The translations under genes and the position numbers were made by a program. 54,350 nt of DNA from Fidelibacterota bacterium (GTDB lineage: Bacteria; Fidelibacterota; UBA8477; JABMPR01). The DNA lies in NCBI GenBank assembly GCA_024278595.1, contig JAJRSW010000123.1, forward strand, positions 1-54,350. The letters are read 5' to 3'. Shown one piece after another: positions 35,190 to 42,916 of the stretch. Within the stretch, counting starts at the first letter, position 1. Every line of letters begins with the position of its first letter. The notes under the pieces were generated by a model. The model was not told where the DNA came from, made no database searches, and worked only from the letters and a program-made list of their open reading frames with translations.

Positions 35190-37467
35190 TCATCCCAGTG
35201 CTTTTTTCATTCAAGGCTTTGAGAATATCCTCAGGGATTACGGGGATCTTGTTGACTGCTTTTCCCAGGGCATTACTGACTGCATTGACAATGGCGGCCG
35301 CCGTGGGGATGATAGCCGGTTCGCCAATTCCTTTGGCTCCCCAGGGTCCTTCAGGTTCTGGATCTTCCACTATTATGGATTCGATTTCTCCCACATCCAG
35401 TGCAGTTGGCAACAGATAGGTCGTCAGGTTGTCAGTGAGGACTTTCCCAAGTTCGAGCTTAAAGTTTTCGGTTAAAGCCCAGCCAATGCCCTGGGCAGTA
35501 CCACCCTCGATCTGAGCTTCCAGACCAGCCGGGTTGATGGCGCGCCCCACATCATGGGAGGCCCAAATTTTATCGATTCTTACCTGCCCCGTCAGTGTAT
35601 CTACTTGTACTTTGGCAATATGGGTGGCATAAGAATAGGTAAAGTAGGCTTCACCAATTCCTTTGAGAGCATCATAGTCTAATTCTGGAACATGCCACCA
35701 GCCCAATACATCCATGGGGCGATTGGAGAGGTACAGATAACTGGCTAATTCTTCAAAGGGCAAAGTTTCAGCATTGCGCGTGTTCAGGACAGTGTCATTC
35801 TCGATCTTGATCTCATTCAGATCACACTGCATAAGTTCAGCAGCAGCTTCTTTGAGGATCCGTAATAACTGTCTCGCAGCATCGCGGATAGCATTGCCGG
35901 TCATGACTACATTACGGCTCGCCACGGAGGGTCCACTATCTGGTACTTGATCAGTATCAGTGGGGAGTACGGTGATCCGCGCTGGATCAACTCCCAGTGC
36001 TTCGGCAGTCATCTGGTTCACCACGGTCAAGGCACCCTGGCCCATTTCGATCAATCCAAAAGCGACTGATATGCTGCCATCGCGGTGAACTTTAATTTTA
36101 GCGCCGCTGCCATCCATAAACCAGCCCGCAGCTCCGAGACAATTTCCATAGTGGATCAGAGAAACGCCATAACCCGTTTTGAAGCGCGGGTTCTCTGAAA
36201 CTTCTTGAGCGGTCCAGTTGGCGGCGGCCGCAGCAGTTCTTAGTGTTTCTTCTGCTCCAACACTGGCGCTAAGGCGGTGTCCGGTCTGGGTCTCAGTATC
36301 GACCTTCAGTACATTCTGCAGCCGTAATTCTACGGGATCGATGTTTAATTCAGCAGCGATGATATCCATCATCCGTTCGTGACCAAAAGCGGCCTGGGGG
36401 GACCCGAAGCCACGGAAGGCTCCAGTGGGCGGCAGGTTGGTGTAGTAGGATCTGGACTCAACTGAAATATTTGGAATGACATAGGGTCCCATGGCCTGCA
36501 TGGCTGACCGATAGGAAACCACGGATGAGAGGGTGGCATAGGCTCCGGCATTTTCTTCCAGCTTGATATCTGCGGCCAATATTTTTCCCGCTTTGGACAC
36601 GCCAACTTTATAGTGCATTTGAAAGGGGTGACGTTTGCTGGTAAGTTGGGCATCATCTACGCGACCATAGATCATTTTCACTGGCTGGTTTAAGCGGTGA
36701 GCGGCCAATGCTGCCCGGGTACAAACTTCGGAGGGAATGTCTTCTTTTCCACCGAAAGCGCCACCGGTGGGGGCTTGCTCGACTTTGATTTTCGCGAAGG
36801 GCAGCTTTAGCGCTTTTGAAACCGCTTTCTGGACATAGAAGGGACACTGGATCGAACCAAGAATATAAATACCACCAGTTGCAGAAGGCTGAGCAATACA
36901 ACCCTGAGGCTCCAGGTAATAATGCTCTTGAAAGGGCGTCTCAAAAGTTGCTTCAATGATGTGATCAGCCTCGTTGAACGCTGTCTTTAGATCCCCGCGC
37001 TTGACTTGGTGTTGACAGGCAAGATTGGTCTCGTGGAGGAAGTTCTCAGTTGCATCACGGCTTTCATTGATTGAAAACACCGGATCCAGGACATTGATCT
37101 TAAGCTCAACTAGTTGGGCCAGCCGCTGAGCTGATTCAGCAGTTTTAGCAACCAGGATCCCCACACTATCACCGATGTAGCGGACAATTTTATCAGCCAT
37201 GAGGGGCTGATCCTCAATAATAACGCCAACCTGATTTTCTCCGGGAATATCGCTTGCAGAAAAGAAAGCGACAAAATCTGGGTCAGATTCAGCAGGGGTG
37301 AAATCCAGACCAAATAATAGTCCATGGGGTATGCTGGAATAAACCGGGGCAGCATGAAGCATATTGTCCACCTGTATATCAGTAACAAATCTAGTGGCAC
37401 CAGTGGTTTTACCCCGGGCGTCAACTCGGTTTTGTCGGTTTCCGATGGTATGGGTTGGGGGTTTCAT
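35086..37467 (-). CDS. Xanthine dehydrogenase family molybdopterin subunit (set 2, XdhD-like), tail runs into a relic
   Basis: A 793-residue Mo subunit similar in plan to E. coli XdhD. It has TGGAFGGKEDIPSE, AFRGFGSPQAAF near the Mo site and GPWGAKGIGEP, with catalytic Glu about residue 716. The substrate Arg and Glu of true xanthine oxidases cannot be placed by eye. The domain ends near residue 759 (ILKALNEKS); the last 34 residues are low-complexity, Pro- and Asn-rich, and are read from the DUF4143 relic in another frame. The original stop was therefore probably lost. The FeS and FAD partners are 7.5 kb away, with ssnA, ygeY, ygeW and PLP genes between. A selenium-dependent purine hydroxylase is likely. 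Confidence 0.9.
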   Translation of the reverse strand: MKPPTHTIGNRQNRVDARGKTTGATRFVTDIQVDNMLHAAPVYSSIPHGLLFGLDFTPAESDPDFVAFFSASDIPGENQVGVIIEDQPLMADKIVRYIGDSVGILVAKTAESAQRLAQLVELKINVLDPVFSINESRDATENFLHETNLACQHQVKRGDLKTAFNEADHIIEATFETPFQEHYYLEPQGCIAQPSATGGIYILGSIQCPFYVQKAVSKALKLPFAKIKVEQAPTGGAFGGKEDIPSEVCTRAALAAHRLNQPVKMIYGRVDDAQLTSKRHPFQMHYKVGVSKAGKILAADIKLEENAGAYATLSSVVSYRSAMQAMGPYVIPNISVESRSYYTNLPPTGAFRGFGSPQAAFGHERMMDIIAAELNIDPVELRLQNVLKVDTETQTGHRLSASVGAEETLRTAAAAANWTAQEVSENPRFKTGYGVSLIHYGNCLGAAGWFMDGSGAKIKVHRDGSISVAFGLIEMGQGALTVVNQMTAEALGVDPARITVLPTDTDQVPDSGPSVASRNVVMTGNAIRDAARQLLRILKEAAAELMQCDLNEIKIENDTVLNTRNAETLPFEELASYLYLSNRPMDVLGWWHVPELDYDALKGIGEAYFTYSYATHIAKVQVDTLTGQVRIDKIWASHDVGRAINPAGLEAQIEGGTAQGIGWALTENFKLELGKVLTDNLTTYLLPTALDVGEIESIIVEDPEPEGPWGAKGIGEPAIIPTAAAIVNAVSNALGKAVNKIPVIPEDILKALNEKSTGMNEDSTDYAACLKSNRKPGQPQYNREKPWPPPNDC

Positions 37468-37779
37468 TTTGCCCGGCCAGTTGGATTGTTAGTGCTGGAT
37501 AGCTTAATTGCTCTAAAGGTGTATAGAGGTATAGGGCCTGTGGATGAATTGTGGTTTGAGTTCATGATTTGGGGCTGTTTATTACTTTTTGGCTTTGGTA
37601 ATAACAAGGTTGATGAAATTATTTACGCTGAATTTCGCTTTTTCAAGGGGTCTTGTTCCATCTGGGAAAACATTAGCTTCTGCTTGCATTATCCACCGTG
37701 TTGAATTCGTATCTTATACCCTTTCGCAAGGAATCCTTAAACCAGACTCCGCCTTTCAGCAATATCAGGGCTATTGTTC
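37468..37779. other. Gap without a gene
   Basis: 312 bp between adenine deaminase and the Mo subunit gene, both on the minus strand. I see no gene, repeat or clear terminator in it; a minus-strand promoter for the Mo subunit could lie here. Plus-strand frames crossing it lack any family signature. Confidence 0.4.
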
Positions 37780-39417
37780 TCAAACAAATACATCCATAAA
37801 CTCAAACTTTTCCCCATCAAACAGTCCCTGGTCACTGAGTTTGATATCCGGGATGACCAGGAGCGCCATAAAGGAGAGGGTCATATAGGGTGCCGTAAGT
37901 TTGGAGCCCATCTGTTTGGCAAGTTCATCCATGCGCCCATAAGCTTTTCCGACTTCAAAGGCATCTCCATCAGACATGATCCCAGCAACAGGTAGGGGTA
38001 AAATATGGGCTTCACTTTTCGTTACTGCTGCAATACCACCCTGGTTTTCGATAACCAGATTCATGACGTCAGCCAAAGCTTCATCCGAGGTGCCAACAGC
38101 CACAATGTTATGAGAGTCATGAGCCACGGACGAGGCGATGGCGCCTTCTTTCAGACCAAAATTCTTAATGAAAGCAACAGCGGGTTGTGAGATGGAATAA
38201 CGGTTGAGAACCGCAATTTTCAGGATATCCTGGTCCAGATCTATTGGGAGTGATCCGCTTTCATCCCTGGTCGGTATCCAGGTGTATTTTTTGGTCACGA
38301 GCTGACCGTCAATGACTTCGATCACAGGAACTGAAGCACCCCTGGCCTTCAGTCGAAAATTTAGCGCTGTTTGAAGCTCTGCCTTAAAATGGTTGATGGG
38401 ATCAGTTTTCGGGCTTACCAACTGCGTGACCCCGTTTTTGGCAACGATCTGGCCTTCGATATAAGTTGCTAAAATGTTGAATTGAGCCAGGTCATCAACG
38501 ATAATGAGGTCAGCCCTGTCGCCTGTTTGCAGTAAGCCGATATTCAGTCCATATGTTTTGATCGGTGTAACCGAAGCGCTCCATAAGACCTTGAGTGGAT
38601 CAACGCCAGCGGCAATGGCGCGTTTGACCATTTCATTGATATGACCATCAACCAGATCATCGGGATGTTTGTCATCGCTGCAAAGCATGCATTTCTGATA
38701 ATGATCATCAAGCAGCGGAATCAAGGTATCCAGGTTTCGAGCGGCTGAGCCTTCCCGGATCTGGACCTGCATACCCAGAGCTAGTTTCTCCAGAGCTTCT
38801 TCAATGGTGAAGCATTCGTGATCAGTGGTGATACCGGCCTCAATATATTTTTTGACTGCCGCTCCACGCAAGCCGGGTGCATGACCATCAATGATCTTGC
38901 CGGCCACCTGGGCCAAAAGCAATTTTTCATGGACCTCTTCAGCATTGTTCAAAACACCGGGGACATTCATCATCTCCGATAAGCTGACAATATCAGGCCG
39001 TTTCAGGAGTTCCTTGATCTGAGCCGCGGACAGACTATCACCAGCGGTCTCAAAGGGCGTCGCCGGGACGCATGAAGGGGCACTAAAGTAGAATTTAAAG
39101 GGCGTCTCTTTAGCATTATCCAACATGAACTGCACCCCCCGCATGCCCAGGACGTTGGCGATCTCATGCGGGTCAGAGACGGTTGCTACTGTTCCATGAA
39201 TGACGGCTGCTCGGGCAAATTCAGTGGGGATCAACATCGAGCTCTCAATGTGAATATGAGCATCAACCAGCCCTGGTAAAATGTACTGATCTTCTGTAAC
39301 AGGTTCTTCGATCACAGAAGCTAGCAAGCCATTTTGGAGGTGGAGGGTACCTGTGAAAATACGTTGATTCAGAACATCAACTATGTTTCCAGAGATGGAA
39401 AGGATTTCAGGATTCAT
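37780..39417 (-). CDS. ade: Adenine deaminase
   Basis: A 545-residue bacterial-type adenine deaminase (not the adenosine deaminase fold), which turns adenine into hypoxanthine and ammonia. Blocks: GLVDAHIHIESS (metal HxH), GTVATVSDPHEIANVLG, NVPGVLN, GKIIDGHAPGL, DHECFTIEEA and CSDDKHPDDL. The second domain carries VAHDSHNIVAVG and GGIAAV. The length is normal. It heads the purine cluster in transcription order, delivering hypoxanthine for the hydroxylase. A weak AAAGAG precedes its ATG. Confidence 0.96.
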   Translation of the reverse strand: MNPEILSISGNIVDVLNQRIFTGTLHLQNGLLASVIEEPVTEDQYILPGLVDAHIHIESSMLIPTEFARAAVIHGTVATVSDPHEIANVLGMRGVQFMLDNAKETPFKFYFSAPSCVPATPFETAGDSLSAAQIKELLKRPDIVSLSEMMNVPGVLNNAEEVHEKLLLAQVAGKIIDGHAPGLRGAAVKKYIEAGITTDHECFTIEEALEKLALGMQVQIREGSAARNLDTLIPLLDDHYQKCMLCSDDKHPDDLVDGHINEMVKRAIAAGVDPLKVLWSASVTPIKTYGLNIGLLQTGDRADLIIVDDLAQFNILATYIEGQIVAKNGVTQLVSPKTDPINHFKAELQTALNFRLKARGASVPVIEVIDGQLVTKKYTWIPTRDESGSLPIDLDQDILKIAVLNRYSISQPAVAFIKNFGLKEGAIASSVAHDSHNIVAVGTSDEALADVMNLVIENQGGIAAVTKSEAHILPLPVAGIMSDGDAFEVGKAYGRMDELAKQMGSKLTAPYMTLSFMALLVIPDIKLSDQGLFDGEKFEFMDVFV

Positions 39418-39973
39418 CTATAGCTCTTTATGTGCATGAAGCAAATTATGTTTATTCGGCTCCATTTTGGGCCGGTTTGTAATGTAGTTATATTTTTGGG
39501 GGATTAAGAATGAATTCTTGATTTGGGTAAAGTGAGATTAGCAGGAGAGTTCTATGCCGGAGATCTACATCATCCCAGCTGTGTGAATCACAGGATTACT
39601 AGTATTGAGTCAACCTTGTACTGTCGCAACCAAGCCTCGCCTACCGTATCAGAGCGCAGGTAGGTCAGGTCCTTTTTGTGCCTAACTGCGTTGAATAAAT
39701 CAACCATAGCTATACTTCGATGAACTCAGCACGAGCGGCTATACTCATATTTATTCGCCTTGTTATCCGCAAAAATTCCTGCGACTTTTTACACACTACT
39801 CGATTGCCACGACACTATATGAATCTACCCGCTATTCGTGAATAAGGTTGACTTTGGTGGGTTAGGGCTTTAAATGTGACGCATTGTATCATGTATACAT
39901 AAACAGTAAAATTGATATAACCGGTTCTCCTCTTTAGCATGATAAAGTGATGACCAAAAGATCAGGAGGGAAG
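39418..39973. other. Divergent intergenic region containing MITE copy C
   Basis: No gene in 556 bp. Positions 39598-39818 are the MITE-like element (separate entry); the remainder is AT-rich. The promoter of the plus-strand membrane gene must lie near its end, but no strong box is evident. Confidence 0.5.
39598..39818. repeat. MITE-like element copy C
   Basis: A 221-bp element bounded by ACTAGTATTGAGTCAACC on the left and CCACGACACTAT on the right. The left end matches copy A's left end (ACTGGTATTG) and is the inverse of copy A's right end. It shares an almost perfect block with copy A (starting AGCTATACTTCGATG) and CCTGCGACTTTTT with copy B. Confidence 0.65.
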
Positions 39974-40492
39974 ATGCATTCACACATCATCATTTTAAAG
40001 ATCATTCACATTTTTGCCGGTGTATTCTGGGTCGGGTTTGCTTTCTTTAACATAGCTTTTTTACAGCCAGCTGTAAAAGCGACTGGTGTTGAAGGGCAGA
40101 AACTTATGCAATTCCTGGTACGCAATACTCGTCTTATGATGACAGTATATATTACTGCAACACTTACCATTTTGTCTGGATTGGGTCTTTATTGGCCGCT
40201 GGCCGGCTCAACATCATCATTTGTGCGCACTGGTTATGGTCTGATCCTTACTATCAGTAGTACGGCCGGTATTATTGCCTGGATCATTGCGGTTTTTGTG
40301 ATTCGCAATATTTTCAACCAGATGGGAGCCCTGGGGACAGAAATTCAATCACAAGAGGGGCCACCGTCTGAGGGGCAAATGTCAGGGCTGCAGCGTTTGG
40401 GCGCAAAATTGGGAGTGGTTGGTAATATAGTCATTTTCTTTATGGTGATTGCCCTACTGGGAATGTCCACCGCCCGCTATAGCCACTTCTAA
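39974..40492 (+). CDS. Small integral membrane protein of unknown function
   Basis: A 172-residue protein with four hydrophobic segments. Its N-terminus, HSHIIILKIIHIFAGVFWVG, recalls small membrane proteins of the CopD/DUF2269-like type, in which the first-helix histidines may bind haem or metal. The ATG at 39974 is chosen over ATG 39950 because AGGAGG (39964-39969) precedes it. It has a cytoplasmic loop rich in Gly, Pro and Gln, and its C-terminus is hydrophobic. No partner is evident. Confidence 0.65.
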   Translation: MHSHIIILKIIHIFAGVFWVGFAFFNIAFLQPAVKATGVEGQKLMQFLVRNTRLMMTVYITATLTILSGLGLYWPLAGSTSSFVRTGYGLILTISSTAGIIAWIIAVFVIRNIFNQMGALGTEIQSQEGPPSEGQMSGLQRLGAKLGVVGNIVIFFMVIALLGMSTARYSHF

Positions 40493-40898
40493 GCAGGTGG
40501 AGCTGATACCAAATTCAGGGCTGAACTGAACAGGGACTCACAATAAACTCCTGACCGCTGATCCACCACAATGCTGGTAAATTTTAGCCGGATAAATTAA
40601 GAATCTGTAAGTATCCAGACACCAGTGACCTGAAAAATTATTAGTATTGATTCCAAGCACCGCAGGTGTTAGTGTCAACTACTCCTTTAGTGATAATTGG
40701 AGTGGGCCCACTGAAAATTGAGATACTGATGATATCCAGGCGGATCAAGAATGTTCGTCAGATATTATTTCGGGACAAAAAACACCTGAAAGCGAACCCG
40801 TTGTGCGGTATTCTTTGAAGATCCGGACCGTATTAAAGTAGAGCTGGTCGCTCCTCTACCAGAAAAGCGTTAATGTGAAATACTACAGGGACTGAAAA
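40493..40898. other. Intergenic region with a VOC gene relic
   Basis: 406 bp without an intact gene. The last 80 bp hold a recognisable VOC C-terminal fragment (separate entry). The segment near 40640-40690 (TTAGTATTGATTCC, then TTAGTGTCAACTAC) may be a worn scrap of the MITE-like family. Confidence 0.4.
40793..40873 (+). pseudogene. Relic of a VOC/glyoxalase-family C-terminus
   Basis: The frame from 40793 to a TAA at 40871-40873 encodes CAVFFEDPDRIKVELVAPLP, with FFEDPD(x)IKxELV typical of VOC-family C-termini. Upstream in this frame a TGA (40787-40789) follows no recognisable VOC sequence. It is therefore the tail of a decayed gene, separate from the frameshifted VOC gene at 41730. Confidence 0.6.
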
Positions 40899-41279
40899 AT
40901 GAATAAAGTAAAAATTGCCGATTGGAACCACCTGAAACCACTGGAGCCAGCCGATACTCTGGTGGAAAATGTTGATCTGGTGATCACGCGCTGGGCGGAC
41001 CAGGATCAGGTTTCTGTATTTTATGGTCGCTATTTGCACCGTGGAGCCCCCATGGCAGATGGACATGTTGCCGGGCAGGACTTGATCTGGGGCTTGCACG
41101 GCTGGGACTATAACTATAAAACAGGGATCAGTTCCTCTAACCCAGAGGAACAATTACATCGTTTTTCAGCGTGGATCGAAGATGGCCAGGTCTGGGTTGA
41201 TGAGGATGAGCTCAGCACCTGGCAGCGTGAAATGGCCCACTTAACGGGACTTACTTATGGGGGTGTCTCATTAACCTGA
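40899..41279 (+). CDS. Rieske-like protein lacking both cluster cysteines
   Basis: A 126-residue protein with the Rieske pattern, in which two His and two Cys bind a [2Fe-2S] cluster. Here the first box reads YLHRGAPM (normally CxHRGA) and the second IWGLHGWDY (normally ICxxHGW). Both His remain, but Cys is replaced by Tyr (TAT) and Trp (TGG), each one base from a Cys codon. No cluster can form in the usual way. The C-terminal part (FSAWIEDGQVWVDEDEL) resembles the Rieske part of FMN-dependent glutamate-synthase-like proteins. It heads a small operon with a DoxX gene and a broken VOC gene. It may be a decaying gene or a repurposed fold. Confidence 0.75.
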   Translation: MNKVKIADWNHLKPLEPADTLVENVDLVITRWADQDQVSVFYGRYLHRGAPMADGHVAGQDLIWGLHGWDYNYKTGISSSNPEEQLHRFSAWIEDGQVWVDEDELSTWQREMAHLTGLTYGGVSLT

Positions 41280-41737
41280 TATTAAACAACTTAGATAAAT
41301 ATCGTGATCAGGGATTACTCGTTCTGCGGGTTGGGATCGGCGTGATGTTCATGTTCCACGGTTATTCCAAGGTCCTGGGTGGACCAGAAAGCTGGACCCG
41401 GCTGGGAGGGGCAATGACCGTTGTGGGGATTAACTTCATACCGGTCTTTTGGGGATTTATGGCCGCACTCTCTGAGTTTGGTGGTGGATTATTATTGGCC
41501 CTGGGGCTCTTTACCCGCTCAGCGAGTTTCTTTTTGATGATGACCATGATCGTGGCAACCCTCATGCATATTTCCAATGGAGATTCCTTTGGAAGGTTTT
41601 CACATGCCCTGGAAGCGGCCATCTTGTTTTTCAGCCTACTCTTGATCGGACCAGGTAAAATTTCGCTGGATACTAGATTGTTTGGAAAGCATGAAATGCC
41701 AGAAGCGGCCATAACAGAGGATCAAAATAATGAATAA
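41270..41737 (+). CDS. DoxX-family membrane protein with a non-standard start
   Basis: A 155-residue four-helix DoxX membrane protein: LRVGIGVMFMFHGYSKVLGG (helix 1), FWGFMAALSEFGGGLLLALGLFTR, a third helix, then ALEAAILFFSLLLIGPGKISLD (in part). The nearest GTG/ATG codons (41342/41345) fall inside helix 1 and would remove the conserved N-terminus. The frame is open and family-like back to ATT at 41270, with GGGGGTG just upstream (41258-41265 region) and a 10-bp overlap with the Rieske-like gene. ATT or CTG (41276) is the likely initiator. DoxX proteins are often linked to redox or thiol stress; the true role here is unknown. Confidence 0.78.
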   Translation: MNLILNNLDKYRDQGLLVLRVGIGVMFMFHGYSKVLGGPESWTRLGGAMTVVGINFIPVFWGFMAALSEFGGGLLLALGLFTRSASFFLMMTMIVATLMHISNGDSFGRFSHALEAAILFFSLLLIGPGKISLDTRLFGKHEMPEAAITEDQNNE

Positions 41738-42094
41738 TTGTAACAAAATAAATTATTGGGAATTGCCGGCGAAGGACCTACCAGCAAGCAAAGTCTTTTT
41801 TACCCAGGTCTTTGGTTGGTCGGTTGCAGATTATGGACCGATTATGTCGCCTTTTCAAATGCCGGTATTGAGGGGGGCTTCTTTAAGTCAGATTTGACGG
41901 CTGCTATAAAACCGGGTAGTGTCCTGGTCGTGATCTATAGTGATAATCTGGAAGCTGCTCAATCAAAGATCAGGTCTGCCAGAGGTATCATCACAAAGCC
42001 TATATTTGCTTTTCCCGCGTTGATAATTTTGGATGGGATTCTCATGGTCGTTTTGGGACGATATTATTATATTGAGCGACCCAAACTGAATTAA
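41730..42094 (+). pseudogene. VOC/glyoxalase-family protein, frameshifted
   Basis: From ATG 41730 the frame reads a typical VOC start (YWELPAKDLPASKVFFTQVFGW, in part) up to ADYGP. The family then expects a YVAF strand, which lies in the next frame (DYVAFSNAGIEGGFF). One base is missing near 41838-41840. The downstream frame ends with a hydrophobic tail not typical of VOC proteins, so a second lesion is possible. It overlaps the DoxX stop by 8 bp and completes this small operon. Either a genuine pseudogene or a sequencing error. Confidence 0.7.
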
Positions 42095-42166
42095 CAGGAA
42101 CATTTTTTCGCTAGCCAGCTTTCACAGACTGGATATTGAAATATTATTAACCAATAAAGGAGAACT

Positions 42167-42634
42167 ATGAAACTGACCCAAATTGCCATAAGCACCCTGA
42201 TAGCCACAACTTTTCTGGTGAATTGTAGCGAGGACCAGGCCAAGGCTAACGAACATGAAGCGGATACGCACGCCTCACACAACGAGTCAATGACCCATGA
42301 AACCGGAATGGACGGTATGGTCTTGAATAATGGTAAAAAATGGGAGCTGGATGATCATACCCGCAAAAGCTTTGCCAGAATGGCGGGGTCCTTCCTGGAA
42401 GTTGATCACCTGTCTCTGGAAGGGGCTGGTTTGAAGCAAACTGGCGCTGACCTTCAAGAAGAACTGGATGTGCTCATCAAGGGTTGCACCATGACCGGTG
42501 AAGCCCACAACCAACTACACGTCTATCTTACCGGTTATATCCCAGCAGTCCAGGCACTGGCAGAGTCTGGTGATCTGGAAGCGGCTAAAAAGGTTAAGCA
42601 CTATCTGGAGATCTACGACGATTATCTTGAGTAG
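42167..42634 (+). CDS. Lipoprotein of unknown function
   Basis: A 155-residue lipoprotein. The signal peptide ends in the lipobox LVNC (Cys 20), followed by a His-, Glu- and Ser-rich linker. The C-terminal half is helical, with a conserved-looking block KGCTMTGEAHNQLHVYL and a repeat-like leucine pattern. Similar proteins of unknown role, with the same CTMTGEAHNQLH block, occur widely in FCB bacteria. An AAGGAG 5 bp upstream of the ATG is a good start site. The His/Cys/Met-rich segments suggest metal binding, but this is speculative. Confidence 0.75.
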   Translation: MKLTQIAISTLIATTFLVNCSEDQAKANEHEADTHASHNESMTHETGMDGMVLNNGKKWELDDHTRKSFARMAGSFLEVDHLSLEGAGLKQTGADLQEELDVLIKGCTMTGEAHNQLHVYLTGYIPAVQALAESGDLEAAKKVKHYLEIYDDYLE

Positions 42635-42916
42635 AGTTTATCAGTTCTGGGGTTGATGTCGATAGCGATCAAAAGAGCAGGGGGTTTGTGCCAAGGTGTG
42701 GACATTTCGTCCTGCGACTCCGCTCAGGATGACATGCTCAATGTCCGGTCAGTTCCGGAAGCTGAGTTCACCGAAGCCTGGACTTGTGGCCCCCAAGACC
42801 GGACCTGTAAGAGTTAAAGACTTTTCCGCTTGGAATGGTTGTTGCACCCGTTCTGATGCAAGTCAGACCACACCTTAATCAAGTGGCTCAACAGCTCAAA
42901 ACTAGAGGAAAATCCA
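42635..42916. repeat. Dispersed repeat block upstream of the acyl-CoA dehydrogenase-like gene
   Basis: Positions 42689-42748 (a TTCGAC/GCTCAGG-type core, CGACTCCGCTCAGGATGACA, set between GGACATT and AATGTCC arms) match 44729-44788 almost exactly. A second shared module, TTCCGGAAGCTGAGTTCACC, is at 42753-42780 and is found at 44694-44719 in reversed module order. Confidence 0.75.

Noticed and set aside
37324..37704. 126-codon plus-strand frame
   Set aside because: It is antisense to the start of the Mo subunit gene and ends in non-coding DNA; no family likeness.
35086..39417. Selenocysteine (UGA) in the hydroxylase or deaminase
   Set aside because: No in-frame TGA within either gene; the Mo-site motifs are complete without it.
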